A stretch of DNA of 64,000 bases from Tsukamurella tyrosinosolvens (GCF_900104775.1 NZ_FNSA01000003.1:1116001-1180000), one strand, 5' to 3'; positions 33,992 to 42,302 are shown, numbered from the stretch's first letter. Numbers and translations are program-made. Notes: a model not told the origin generated them from the letters alone.

Positions 33992-34729
33992 TCATCCCTC
34001 GGTGTACGCCGAAAGGACCTCGCGCACCGCGGCGTCGATCGTCGCGTGGTCCACGCCGCGCTCGATCAGGAAGGCCGCGCCGGGGCCGGTGCCCTCCGCC
34101 AGGATGCCGAGCAGGATGTGCTCGGTGCCGACGTAGTTGTGGCCCAGTCGGAGCGCCTCGCGCAGCACCATCTCCACGGCCTTCTTCGCCGCCGGCGAGA
34201 AGGGGATGAGCTCCGGGCTCTCGGTGGTGTCCGTCGTCGAGATGTGCCGGTGCAGTACGGCTTCGGTGACCGCCTCCTCCGTGATCCCCCGGCCGAGCAG
34301 GAGGCGGGCGGCGATGCCCTCGGGCTCGCGGAACAGCCCCAGCAGCAGGTGATCCGTGTCGATCGTCGGGCTCCCCGCCTCGCGGGCCTCGTCCTGCGCC
34401 GCCACCACGACGCTCCGCGCGCGCGGCGTGAACCGCGAGTACGGCGAGCCGGTCGCGTCGATCAGTGCCGACGGGTCGATGCTCGGCGGCGCGGAACGCT
34501 GCTGCGCGGCCTGCTTCGTCATGCCCATGGACTCGCCGATCGAGGTCCAGGTGGCGCCGCTGCGCCGCGCCTGGTCGACGAAGTGCCCGACGAGGTGGTC
34601 GGCGGTCTCGCCGAGGTGCGCCGCGACGGCGACGGCGTCGCCGAGGTGGGCGAGGGCGTCGCCGTCCGGGTGGAGCGCGTGGACGGTGCGGATGAGGGCG
34701 TCGAGGCTGACGGGGTCGTTCTGCGGCAT
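33992..34729 (-). CDS. clpC2: ClpC2-like Clp N-domain protein with N-terminal HTH
   Basis: A 245-residue protein without ATPase domains. Residues about 20-80 include ARRSGATWTSIGESMGMTKQAAQQR, a helix-turn-helix. Residues about 98-240 hold two Clp N repeats (TPRARSVVVAAQDEAREAGSPTIDTDHLLLGLF and SPAAKKAVEMVLREALRLGHNYVGTEHILLGIL). Mycobacterial ClpC2 (about 252 aa) has this layout; it represses its own gene and soaks up antibiotics that target ClpC1. The start has a full promoter directly upstream overlapped by two GTCAA-N7-TTGAC operators, consistent with autoregulation. Confidence 0.9.
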   Translation of the reverse strand: MPQNDPVSLDALIRTVHALHPDGDALAHLGDAVAVAAHLGETADHLVGHFVDQARRSGATWTSIGESMGMTKQAAQQRSAPPSIDPSALIDATGSPYSRFTPRARSVVVAAQDEAREAGSPTIDTDHLLLGLFREPEGIAARLLLGRGITEEAVTEAVLHRHISTTDTTESPELIPFSPAAKKAVEMVLREALRLGHNYVGTEHILLGILAEGTGPGAAFLIERGVDHATIDAAVREVLSAYTEG

Positions 34730-34730
34730 G

Positions 34731-34776
34731 CGTCAAGCATGAGTTGACGTGGCACAGTTGTCAACCATTGATTGAC
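34731..34776 (-). promoter_or_regulatory. clpC2 promoter with twin GTCAA-N7-TTGAC operators
   Basis: On the minus strand, TTGACA (34764-34759), a 17-base spacer and CATGCT (34741-34736) lie six bases from the ATG. Two inverted repeats share arms and spacing: CGTCAA-N7-TTGACG (34731-34749) covers the -10 and start, and GTCAA-N7-TTGAC (34760-34776) covers the -35. A repressor binding both would shut the promoter. Confidence 0.8.
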
Positions 34777-34781
34777 GACGA

Positions 34782-35411
34782 TCAGGCGGCGGCACCGTCG
34801 ACGATGCGCGCGGCGACCGCCGCGGCCGCGTCCTCGGCCGCAGCCTCCCGGGCGCGATGCCGATCCGAATCGTCCGATTCCCCGTCGCCCAGCAGGAACA
34901 GCCCGGAATCCTCCGCGCCCATGTAATTCGCGAGCCCGTCGACCAGCTGGGCGTTCATGCCGTCGAGGTAGCCGTGCTTGCGGTAGGTGGATTCGCCGAC
35001 GGCGCCGATCGGGAAGAAGTACAGACGCTTCGGCGCCGCGAGCTCGGCGCCGGAATTCGTGTCGTCGTACGCCCAGTCGCGGGTGAAGACGCGGTCGACC
35101 CAGCCCTTGAGTGGGCCGGGCAGGCCCCACCAGTACACCGGGAAGACGACCGCGATCGCGTCGAACTCCTCCAGGCGGAGCTGCTCGGCCCGCACGTCGG
35201 CGGGGACGGCGGTGCGGTCGCGGTACGCCGCGTGGTCGGCCGAACCGAACGTCGGGTCGAAGCCCGCGGCGAGGACGTCGTGCCGCTCGACCTCGGTGTA
35301 CCCGCCGCGGAGCAGGCCCCGGGCGACGGCGGCGGCGGTGGAGGCGGTGGCGGAGTCGGCATCGGGATGGGCGGTCACCACGACCGCGCGGAGCTGCTGG
35401 TGATTCGTCAT
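34782..35411 (-). CDS. NAD(P)H dehydrogenase (quinone)/flavodoxin-fold protein
   Basis: A 209-residue flavodoxin-like FMN protein of the NQO1/KefF/MdaB superfamily. VVVTAHPDADSATASTAAAVARGLLRGG (about 9-36) is the FMN phosphate-binding region, and DAIAVVFPVYWWGLPGPLKGWVDRVFTRDWAYDD (about 82-115) is the signature flavin/quinone-site block. Likely a two-electron quinone or electrophile reductase. It is divergent from a MerR regulator, with only about 30 bp between the chosen starts and a palindrome TGACAC-CA-GTGTCA nearby, so it is probably that regulator's target. Confidence 0.92.
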   Translation of the reverse strand: MTNHQQLRAVVVTAHPDADSATASTAAAVARGLLRGGYTEVERHDVLAAGFDPTFGSADHAAYRDRTAVPADVRAEQLRLEEFDAIAVVFPVYWWGLPGPLKGWVDRVFTRDWAYDDTNSGAELAAPKRLYFFPIGAVGESTYRKHGYLDGMNAQLVDGLANYMGAEDSGLFLLGDGESDDSDRHRAREAAAEDAAAAVAARIVDGAAA

Positions 35412-35428
35412 ACTGAGAGCATGAACTC

Positions 35429-35442
35429 TGACACCAGTGTCA
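35429..35442. promoter_or_regulatory. MerR-type palindrome TGACACCAGTGTCA
   Basis: Perfect arms TGACAC/GTGTCA around CA, between the divergent flavodoxin-fold and MerR genes. If the MerR gene started at the ATG at 35421, this operator would lie inside its coding region; the palindrome therefore favours the ATG at 35442 or 35463. Confidence 0.65.
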
Positions 35443-35828
35443 TGGTCAAGCCCGGGCTGCGGATGCGTGACCTGTGCGCCCGCACGGGTGCCACGCCGCG
35501 CATGATCCGGCACTACGAGAAGACGGGGATCCTCGCGCCGGGGCGCGAATCCAACGGCTACCGGGTGTTCACCGAGCAGGACGTGCGCACCGTCGCCGAT
35601 GCGCGCTGTCTCATCGAGGCCGGGCTGTCGGCCACGGAGACGGCGGAACTGGTGGGCATCGTCTGCGGCGAGGGCGACGCCCCGCCGGAGGAGCTGGACG
35701 CCGCGTTGGTGCGGATAGGCGAGCGGCGTGCCGTGCTCGACGAGCGGATCGCGCAGCTCGTCGCCGCGAAGGAGAAGCTCGACGAGCTCCGCGACTACGT
35801 CCACGACATCCGCGGTGTCACCAGATGA
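35442..35828 (+). CDS. MerR family transcriptional regulator
   Basis: A 128-residue regulator: MerR HTH RMRDLCARTGATPRMIRHYEKTGILAPGRESNGYRVFTEQDV (about 7-48), a linker, then the dimerisation coiled coil LDAALVRIGERRAVLDERIAQLVAAKEKLDELRDYV (about 85-122). No effector cysteines, so it is the drug/oxidative-stress rather than metal type. Start uncertain: ATGs at 35421, 35442 and 35463 are in frame. 35442 is chosen because the palindrome at 35429-35442 would then lie upstream. It probably controls the divergent flavodoxin-fold gene. Its 3' end overlaps the next gene by 11 bp. Confidence 0.9.
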   Translation: MVKPGLRMRDLCARTGATPRMIRHYEKTGILAPGRESNGYRVFTEQDVRTVADARCLIEAGLSATETAELVGIVCGEGDAPPEELDAALVRIGERRAVLDERIAQLVAAKEKLDELRDYVHDIRGVTR

Positions 35829-36171
35829 CGGCGAGCCCCGCGGCGGTCAGCGACAGCAGGCCCGCGGCGTAGAACATCCCGCGCGGCACGGCCTCGCCGG
35901 TCCGCTTCTGCCGCGCGCTGCCCATGCCGAGCAGGCCACCGAGGACGAGCAGGATGACGAGCTTGATGCCGATCTTGGGGTAGTTCAACTCGATCCCCGC
36001 GGGCCACGGCGCGGCGAGCGCGAGGCCCGTGACGAGCGAGACCAGCAGGCCGTAGTCCATGACTCGCTCGAACCGGAACCGGCCCGCGGCCGCCGAGGCG
36101 ACCCAGCCGCCGAACGTGACGGCGAAGCCCACGATGTGCACCAGAACTATTACGTTGCGTAGTACTTCCAT
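35818..36171 (-). CDS. Small integral membrane protein, unknown function
   Basis: A 117-residue protein with four hydrophobic segments (about 5-27, 38-55, 68-85 and 98-116). The first has IVLVHIVGFAVTFGGWVASAAAGRF, with a His and Gly/Trp pattern reminiscent of small CopD/DUF2269-like membrane proteins. I do not recognise a named family. The ATG has TACGCT six bases upstream (leaderless pattern). It overlaps the MerR gene tail to tail by 11 bp. Confidence 0.78.
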   Translation of the reverse strand: MEVLRNVIVLVHIVGFAVTFGGWVASAAAGRFRFERVMDYGLLVSLVTGLALAAPWPAGIELNYPKIGIKLVILLVLGGLLGMGSARQKRTGEAVPRGMFYAAGLLSLTAAGLAVIW

Positions 36172-36262
36172 GGTCCGAGCGTAGCGAACCGGACGAATCG
36201 TGCACCCGTTACGGCGATTCGAGGGGTTCCCCTCGTCGGCGGACGGGGCTACGGTCGAGGAC

Positions 36263-37456
36263 ATGGGTGCGATCGTCATCGTCGGAGCAGGACTGGCGGC
36301 CGCGAAAGCGGCCGAGGCGCTACGGGATCTGGGCCACGACGGCCCGATCACTCTGATCGGCGCGGAATCCCATCCGCCGTACGAGCGACCCCCGCTGTCC
36401 AAGGACTACCTGCAGGGCAAGGCCGAGCGCGACAGCGTCTTCACCTTCGACGCCGCCTGGTACGCGGATCACGACGTGACCGTGCGGACCGGCGTCCGCG
36501 CGACGTCCCTCGACCGGGAGGCGCGCGCCGTCGGCCTCGACACGGGCGAATCGCTGCCCTACGACGACCTGCTGCTGGCCACCGGATCCCGAGCCCGGCC
36601 GCTGCCCGGGGCCGACGGGGTGCGCTACCTGCGCACCCTCGACGACAGCGACGCCCTGCGGGCCGTCTTCGACAAGGGCGGTCGCCTCGGCGTCGTCGGC
36701 GGCGGCTGGATCGGGCTCGAGGCGGCGGCCGCTGCCCGCGGGGCCGGCCTGGAGGTCACTGTCGTCGAGCCCGCCGAGCAGCCGCTCCTCGGCGCCCTCG
36801 GTCCCGAGCTCGGCAAGGTCTTCGCCGACCTGCACCGCAGCCACGGCGTCGACCTGCGCACCGGCACCGGCGTGCGGGCCGTCGAGCCCGGCGGCCGGGG
36901 ACTGGTGCTCGAGGACGGGACCACGATCGAGACCGACGCCGTGCTCGTCGGGATCGGGGCGATGCCGAACATCGAGCTCGCCGAGGCCGCCGGCCTGGAG
37001 ACCGCCGAGGGCGGCGTGGCCGTCGACGCCGGTCTGCGCACCTCCGACCCGCACGTCTTCGCCGTCGGCGACATCGCCGCCGCCGAGAACCCGACGATCG
37101 GCCGACGCGTCCGCGTCGAGCACTGGGCCAACGCCCTCAACCAGCCGCGCGTCGCCGCCGCCAACATGCTCGGCGGATCCGAGGTCTACGACCGCCTCCC
37201 GTACTTCTTCACCGACCAGTACCAGCTCGGCATGGAGTACCTCGGCCTGTCGACGGGGTACGACGACGTGGTGATCCGCGGCGACGTGGACGCCCTCGAG
37301 TTCGTCGCCTTCTGGCTGGCCGAAGGGCGCGTTCTGGCCGGTATGAACGTGAACGTGTGGGACGTGGGCGATGATGTGCGTGCGCTGATCACGTCCCGCC
37401 GGGTGGTCGACGCCGCTCGTCTCGCCGATCCCGGCGTACCGCTCGCGGAGGTCTAG
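36263..37456 (+). CDS. FAD-dependent NAD(P)H:ferredoxin reductase family protein
   Basis: A 397-residue reductase like rhodocoxin/putidaredoxin reductases that feed electrons to ferredoxins. IVIVGAGLAAAKAAEALRDLGHDGPITLIGAE is the FAD-binding dinucleotide fold, ERPPLSKDYL the family mark near 45, RLGVVGGGWIGLEAAAAARGAGLEVTVVEP the NAD fold near 145, and VFAVGDIAAAENP near 270 the second FAD contact. The C-terminal domain has EYLGLSTGYDDVVIRGDVD. No ferredoxin or P450 is next to it. TACGGT seven bases before the ATG suggests a leaderless mRNA. A DUF5995-like gene follows after 5 bp. Confidence 0.94.
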   Translation: MGAIVIVGAGLAAAKAAEALRDLGHDGPITLIGAESHPPYERPPLSKDYLQGKAERDSVFTFDAAWYADHDVTVRTGVRATSLDREARAVGLDTGESLPYDDLLLATGSRARPLPGADGVRYLRTLDDSDALRAVFDKGGRLGVVGGGWIGLEAAAAARGAGLEVTVVEPAEQPLLGALGPELGKVFADLHRSHGVDLRTGTGVRAVEPGGRGLVLEDGTTIETDAVLVGIGAMPNIELAEAAGLETAEGGVAVDAGLRTSDPHVFAVGDIAAAENPTIGRRVRVEHWANALNQPRVAAANMLGGSEVYDRLPYFFTDQYQLGMEYLGLSTGYDDVVIRGDVDALEFVAFWLAEGRVLAGMNVNVWDVGDDVRALITSRRVVDAARLADPGVPLAEV

Positions 37457-37461
37457 TACGC

Positions 37462-38448
37462 ATGATGCCCCGACGGTCGGCGCGGGTCGCCGGCACGATA
37501 GCCGCCGCCCTCGTCACCGTCGCGCTGGTCTCCGCCCCGTCGGCGACCGCGGCACCGTCGCCCTACTGCGGCACCGCGCTGACGCCCGCGGAGAACAAGC
37601 GCATCATCGCGCTCTCCGATCTGGCCGCACTCCCGACGGTGCCGACCTTCGCCAGTCTCGATGACCTCACGGTGCGGCAGCGCGCCATCGCCGACATCCT
37701 CGGCGCCCATCGCGATCGGCGCGGCCTGTTCGGCGTCGGCATGGACGGCGTCATCCGCGACGCCGTCACCCCGACGCAGCGCAACGAGGCCGGTCTCGAC
37801 GACCCCCGGTACACCAAGTCGCTCTCCATCGACCTGGTGAGCCGCTACCTGCGGGCCGTCCACGCGCAGTGGACCGGCGGCGCCGTGCCGCAGTGGTGGG
37901 GCAACTACTTCCGGCTGGCCGCGCGGTGCGAGCTGCCGCCCGGGCGGGTGGCGATGGCGGGCTACAACGCGCACATCACCGTGGACCTCGCGTACACCGT
38001 CGCGCACACCCGCAGCACCCCGTCGAACGCGCTCGACTTCTACCGCATCGTCGACTCGATCGCGAAGAACGGCAACGTGATCCCGGAGCGGAGCAAGCGG
38101 ATCTACGGCGCCGACCTGTGGGGCCTGTGGACCTTCTACTTCTTCGGCCAGGGGCTCGATCGCCTCGTCGGCGCGGGCGTCGCGTCGAACCTGATGCTCC
38201 GCGCCGCCGACGACGGCTACAACACCCTCACCTTCGCCAACGGCCTCGCGCTGCAGAACCCCGGCGTGCGCCCGGTGACCGAGGGGGAGATCCTCGCGCT
38301 GTGGCAGACGGGCGAGATCGCCTTCGACGTCCTCTCCGGGCTCGGCGGCCTCGGCACCCCGGTCGCGCCGGCGCCGAACCCGCGACCCGCCCCGACCCCG
38401 ACGTCCCGCCCCGTGCCCGCCCCGGTGCTCGCCGCGACGGGACGCTGA
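37462..38448 (+). CDS. Secreted DUF5995-like protein
   Basis: A 328-residue exported protein. The signal peptide has a basic start, a hydrophobic core (about 9-26) and a likely Ala-x-Ala cleavage near residue 31. The mature part has YLRAVHAQWTGGAVPQWWGNYFRLAARCELPPGRVAMAGYNAHITVDLAYTVAHT (about 132-185); the YNAHI-x-x-DLA stretch is typical of DUF5995. A Pro-rich tail (about 295-320) ends it, suggesting cell-wall passage. Function unknown. It starts 5 bp after the reductase gene and is probably co-transcribed. Confidence 0.85.
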   Translation: MMPRRSARVAGTIAAALVTVALVSAPSATAAPSPYCGTALTPAENKRIIALSDLAALPTVPTFASLDDLTVRQRAIADILGAHRDRRGLFGVGMDGVIRDAVTPTQRNEAGLDDPRYTKSLSIDLVSRYLRAVHAQWTGGAVPQWWGNYFRLAARCELPPGRVAMAGYNAHITVDLAYTVAHTRSTPSNALDFYRIVDSIAKNGNVIPERSKRIYGADLWGLWTFYFFGQGLDRLVGAGVASNLMLRAADDGYNTLTFANGLALQNPGVRPVTEGEILALWQTGEIAFDVLSGLGGLGTPVAPAPNPRPAPTPTSRPVPAPVLAATGR

Positions 38449-38472
38449 ACGCCGGGGTGCGATAGTGCTGGG

Positions 38473-38874
38473 GTGACCTTCGAGGAACTCGTGAAGTACA
38501 ACGCCTCCCTGCCGTTCAACCGGTGGGCCGGTATCGAGGTGCTCAGCGCCGATCTGGAGGAGGTCGTGCTGCGGCTCGAGCGCCGCGACGACCTGTGCCA
38601 GAACGTCGGCGGCCTGCACGCCGCGCTCATCGCGGGCGTCCTCGAGAACGCCTGCGGCTACGCCCTCGCCATGCACCCCGGCGCCGGCGGCCTCGTCACC
38701 CAGATGGACACGCAGTTCCTGCGCCCCGCGCAGGGCGAGGCCTTCCTCGCCGTCGGCCGGGTGGTCAAGCCCGGCAGCAAGCAGAGCTTCTCCGAGGCCG
38801 ATTTCTTCGTCGAGGTCGACGGTGCGCGCGGGCCCCGGTTCGCCACGGCGCGCGCGCTCGTCGTTCCCTCCTAG
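38473..38874 (+). CDS. PaaI/hotdog-fold thioesterase-like protein
   Basis: A 133-residue hotdog-fold protein. FNRWAGIEVLSADLEEVVLRLERRDDLCQNVGGLHAALIAGVLENACGYAL (about 15-65) contains the GGLHAALIA..LEN helix, the site of the catalytic acidic residue (Glu57 region) in PaaI-type thioesterases. It probably hydrolyses an acyl-CoA; the substrate is unknown. It begins at a GTG (38473) with a weak upstream TAGTGC. It converges on the DUF4349 gene with 4 bp between them. Confidence 0.85.
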   Translation: MTFEELVKYNASLPFNRWAGIEVLSADLEEVVLRLERRDDLCQNVGGLHAALIAGVLENACGYALAMHPGAGGLVTQMDTQFLRPAQGEAFLAVGRVVKPGSKQSFSEADFFVEVDGARGPRFATARALVVPS

Positions 38875-38878
38875 CCGC

Positions 38879-39892
38879 TCAGGAGCGGCGCCGGAAGCGG
38901 CGCACCGCCCGGTAGACGCCGTACAGCACCAGCAGCACCGCGGCCCACGGCAGCACCGCGCCCACGATCACCAGCAACCACCGCCCGGCACCGAGCAGCG
39001 CGTCCCAGCCGTCCCGCAGCCCGCCCGTGAACCCGGACCGGTCGACGGTCACCGTCGGCTTCTCGACCGTCACCGTCACCGTCGAGAGCGACACCTGGTC
39101 CTCGATCGACGCGCGCCGCGACTGCAGCGTCTCCAGCTCCTGCTGGCGCGAGGTCAGCGCGGACTCGGCCGCGATCACCTGATCGGTGGTGTCGGCCCTC
39201 GCGAGAATCGCCGTCAGCCGGTCGACGGAGACCTGCGTCGCGCGGATCCGCGCCTCGAGGTCCACGACAGTGCCGGTCACATCCTCGTGCTCGAGCCGGA
39301 CGGAGCCGACCTCGCCGAGGCCGCCGACCTTCTCCACCAGCTCGTTCACCTTCTCGTTCGGCACGCGGAGCGTCAGTGTCGCCCGGGCCTTCTCGCCGCC
39401 CGTCTCGGTGCGCGCGTCGACGCGGCCGCCGAGGCGTTCCGCGGTCGCGGCCAGCTCCGTGGCCACCGACGCCGGGTCCGCGTTCGTCACCTCGACGGTG
39501 CCGGTGGTGATCACCTGCCGGTTCGTCGGCGCGGTCATCGGGGTCGACGGTGCGTTCGGCGCCGTCGTGGGCGCCGTCTTCGGGGCGGGGGCGACCATCG
39601 GCGCGGCGCCCGTGATGGGCGCGGACTCCGCGGCGCCTCGGCCCCCGGTCTGGGGAGCGGAGGCGTAGGACGGCGAGGACTCGCTGGTGCTGCTCTGGAG
39701 CTGGGTCGCGACGACGCCGCCGCCCACGGCCACGACCGCGACGGCGGCTGCCGCGGCGATACCCATCGTCCGGTGCCTGCGCCGCCGACGCCGCGCCTGC
39801 AGGTCGTCGCCGACCTCGGTCATCACCGCGGAGTGCATCGCGGCGAGCCGGTCGTCGGTGAGGATGTCGTCGGGGGTGATCCGGGTGGTCAT
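38879..39892 (-). CDS. DUF4349 membrane protein, possible anti-sigma partner
   Basis: A 337-residue protein. The first 42 residues are cytoplasmic-looking and Arg-rich (TTRITPDDILTDDRLAAMHSAVMTEV), then comes a membrane helix (about 44-65) and a Ser/Ala/Pro-rich linker. DUF4349 (about 125-290) has RQVITTGTVEVTNADP, TLTLRVPNEKVNELVEKV and a coiled coil VIAAESALTSRQQELETLQSRRA. A second helix (about 300-322) and a basic tail close it. It is coupled to an ECF sigma gene by an ATGA overlap, and its short N-terminus may sequester that sigma; this is inference. Confidence 0.9.
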   Translation of the reverse strand: MTTRITPDDILTDDRLAAMHSAVMTEVGDDLQARRRRRRHRTMGIAAAAAVAVVAVGGGVVATQLQSSTSESSPSYASAPQTGGRGAAESAPITGAAPMVAPAPKTAPTTAPNAPSTPMTAPTNRQVITTGTVEVTNADPASVATELAATAERLGGRVDARTETGGEKARATLTLRVPNEKVNELVEKVGGLGEVGSVRLEHEDVTGTVVDLEARIRATQVSVDRLTAILARADTTDQVIAAESALTSRQQELETLQSRRASIEDQVSLSTVTVTVEKPTVTVDRSGFTGGLRDGWDALLGAGRWLLVIVGAVLPWAAVLLVLYGVYRAVRRFRRRS

Positions 39893-40467
39893 GACTGCTC
39901 CCTCAGGGTGCTCAGGTCGGCGCGCAGGCGGCCGCGCAGCCGGGAGACGCGGTTGCGCACGGCGGCGTGGGTCACGCCCACCTCGGCGGCGGCCCGCTCG
40001 TACGTCTGTTCGTCCTCCACGCACAGGCGGTAGAGGCGCTGGTCGGTGGGCGACAGTGCGTCCACCGCGGCGGCGATGAGCGCGCGGATCTCCGCGGCGA
40101 GCACCTCGTCCTCGGGCGATGGTGCCGCGCCGGGCGGTTCGGCGTCGTCGAGCGGCGCCGCTCTGTCGCGGACCGCCGAGAGGCGCCTGCCCGCGTTGAG
40201 CGCGGTGTACCGCGCGGTGGTCAGCAGCCACGGGAGCACCGACTCGTCGACGATCCGCACCGCGTCGATGCGGCGCCAGAGGGTGAGGAAGGTGTCCTGG
40301 GCGACTTCCTGCGCGGCGTCGGCGTCGCGCAGGACGGTGTACGCCTGCCAGTAGACGGGGCGCACGTGGCGGTCGTGGATCGCCGCGAACGCCGAGCCGT
40401 CGCCGCCCGCGGCGCGGGCGAGGAGGGTCCGGTCCGCGGATTCGTCGGTTCTCATCGTGGACGTCAC
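39889..40467 (-). CDS. ECF RNA polymerase sigma factor
   Basis: A 192-residue ECF sigma factor: region 2 FAAIHDRHVRPVYWQAYTVLRDADAAQEVAQDTFLTLWRRIDAVRIVDESVLPWLLTTARY (about 27-88), then region 4 LIAAAVDALSPTDQRLYRLCVEDEQTYERAAAEVGVTHAAVRNRVSRLRGRLR (about 130-183). It starts at a GTG (40467); an in-frame ATG at 40455 is an alternative. The following gene, coupled by ATGA, encodes a DUF4349 membrane protein with a short cytoplasmic N-terminus, a plausible regulator of this sigma. Confidence 0.93.
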   Translation of the reverse strand: MTSTMRTDESADRTLLARAAGGDGSAFAAIHDRHVRPVYWQAYTVLRDADAAQEVAQDTFLTLWRRIDAVRIVDESVLPWLLTTARYTALNAGRRLSAVRDRAAPLDDAEPPGAAPSPEDEVLAAEIRALIAAAVDALSPTDQRLYRLCVEDEQTYERAAAEVGVTHAAVRNRVSRLRGRLRADLSTLREQS

Positions 40468-40523
40468 ACCCCCTCTATGTCGCCGGGGCGACCGACCGTC
40501 TCACCCGGATCCGACGGTGCTGG

Positions 40524-41162
40524 TCAGAAGGCCAGGTGGATGCCCTCGCCGTCGACGGTGACCGTCACCGCGGTCAGGTCGTCGACGTGCACGTCGGGGG
40601 AGAACCGCGCCGCCTGCGGGCCCACCCCGACCACGCGCATCCCGGCCGCCTTCCCCGCGGCGATGCCGGCCTCGGAGTCCTCGAAGACGATGCAGTCGGC
40701 GGGAGCTATGCCGAGCAGTTCCGCGCCGCGGAGGAAGCCCTCGGGGTCGGGCTTGCTGGCGCGCACGTCCTCCGCGGTCACCCGCACCGCCGGCAGCGGA
40801 AGGTCCGCGGCGCCCATACGCGCCGTCGACAGCGCCACGTCGGCGGAGGTCACCAGGGCGTGCGGGGCGCCGTCGAGCGCGGCGAGGAAGGCGGGCGCGC
40901 CCGCGACGGGCACGATGCCCTCGGTGTCGGCGGTCTCCTGCGCGAGCAGCTCGCGGTTCTCCACGAGGTTGACCTCGACGGGACGGTCGGGCAGCAGCTC
41001 CGCCATCGTCGCGTGCCCCTGCCGCCCGTGCGCGACGGCCAGCACCGCGGCCGGATCGAGGCCCTTCTCCCGCGCCCACCGGCTCCAGCACCGTTCCACG
41101 ACGGCGTGCGAATCGACCAGCGTGCCGTCCATGTCCAGCAGCAGAGCGCGACCGGTGAGCAT
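40524..41162 (-). CDS. HAD superfamily sugar-phosphatase-like hydrolase
   Basis: A 212-residue HAD hydrolase. Motif I LLLDMDGTLVDS has nucleophile Asp10 and Asp12; motif II LVTSADV is near 102; motif III KPDPEGFLRGAELLG (Lys near 140) and motif IV IVFEDSEAGIAAGKAAGM near 158 are all present. The helical cap between motifs I and II and the overall length match YfbT/beta-phosphoglucomutase-like sugar phosphatases. Substrate unknown. The start at 41162 has AGGAGG a few bases upstream. Confidence 0.93.
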   Translation of the reverse strand: MLTGRALLLDMDGTLVDSHAVVERCWSRWAREKGLDPAAVLAVAHGRQGHATMAELLPDRPVEVNLVENRELLAQETADTEGIVPVAGAPAFLAALDGAPHALVTSADVALSTARMGAADLPLPAVRVTAEDVRASKPDPEGFLRGAELLGIAPADCIVFEDSEAGIAAGKAAGMRVVGVGPQAARFSPDVHVDDLTAVTVTVDGEGIHLAF

Positions 41163-41228
41163 GCATGTCCTCCTGGGATGGGCGTGTGCGCACCACGATA
41201 CGGACCGGCCCGGGAGAGGCGGTGCGGA

Positions 41229-42227
41229 TCAGCGGGGGACGACGAGGTCCGGCGACAGCTCCGCGACGCGGGTGGCGCCCGCGAGCCCCATGCCGTGCCG
41301 GAGCTCGTCGAGCAGCCCGGTCAGGACCGAGCGGACACCGTCGGCGCCCGAGACGGCCAGGCCCCACAGGACCGGCCGGCCGACGAAGACCGCGTCCGCG
41401 CCGAGCGCGAGCGCGGCCAGCGCGTCGAGGCCGTCGCCGTCGACGAGGACGGTCGCCTCGGCGCCGACGGCCGCCGCGACCCGCGGCAGCGCCTGCGCGG
41501 GCGCGACCGTGCGGCCCAGCTGCCGGCCCCCGTGATCGCTCACCCACACCCCGGCGGCGCCCGCGTCGACGCACCGTCGGGCCTCGTCGGGGCGCAGCAC
41601 GCCCTTGACGATCACCGGGAGCCCGGACAGGTCGGCGAGCCGGCCGATGTCGTCGAGGACGGCTCCCGCGTCCTGCTCGATGGCGGCCCACGCGTCGGCG
41701 CCGGGCGGCAGGTGCTGGGCGACGTTGACCAGGGCGAGATCGTCGCCCAGCGGCGGCAGCCCGCGGCCCCCGGAGCGGCCCACGTACGGCGTGTCACCGG
41801 TGAGGACCAGCGCCGTCGCGCCGGCCGCCGCGGCCCGCTGCACCAGCGCATCGGTGATCGTCCGATCGCGCATGAGGTAGACCTGCTGCCACCACGGCCC
41901 GGCGGCCGCCGCGGCGACCTCCTCGATCCGGGTGGTCGCCCGCATGGACAGCACGAACGGGGCGCCGCAGTCCGCCGCCGCGCGGGCCGCCGCCGCCTCG
42001 CCCCCGGGATCGACGAGGCGGTGGAACGCCGTCGGGGCCACGCCGATGGGGGAGCGCCACGCGCCGAAGGCGTCCGTCGCGGTGTCGATGGAGCGGACGT
42101 CGCGCAGCACCCGCGGCGCGAACCGCCAGCGCTCCCACGGCGACTCGCCGCTGCTCGCGCCGCGCATCAGGTAGGCCCACACGTCGGGCGGGAGCGCCCG
42201 CTCCGCGCGCTGCGCGAGTTCGATCAT
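41229..42227 (-). CDS. FMN-dependent alpha-hydroxy-acid oxidizing protein
   Basis: A 332-residue TIM-barrel flavoenzyme of the lactate/glycolate oxidase and L-lactate dehydrogenase family. PVIVKGVL near 198 supplies the flavin Lys, VSDHGGRQLG near 229-236 the catalytic His and Arg, and VLVDGDGLDALAALALGADAVFVGRPVLWGLAVSGADGV near 258-295 the FMN phosphate site. It is shorter than the usual 360-400 residues, mainly at the N-terminus. It may act on lactate, mandelate or a similar 2-hydroxy acid. It is divergent from fdhA across about 75 bp. Confidence 0.92.
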   Translation of the reverse strand: MIELAQRAERALPPDVWAYLMRGASSGESPWERWRFAPRVLRDVRSIDTATDAFGAWRSPIGVAPTAFHRLVDPGGEAAAARAAADCGAPFVLSMRATTRIEEVAAAAAGPWWQQVYLMRDRTITDALVQRAAAAGATALVLTGDTPYVGRSGGRGLPPLGDDLALVNVAQHLPPGADAWAAIEQDAGAVLDDIGRLADLSGLPVIVKGVLRPDEARRCVDAGAAGVWVSDHGGRQLGRTVAPAQALPRVAAAVGAEATVLVDGDGLDALAALALGADAVFVGRPVLWGLAVSGADGVRSVLTGLLDELRHGMGLAGATRVAELSPDLVVPR

Positions 42228-42302
42228 GTCTTCACGATCTCACAGCCGGCGCTACTGCGGGTTCCGGAGCGGCGCAGGCACGGCGGGACTAGGCTCGGGG
42301 GT

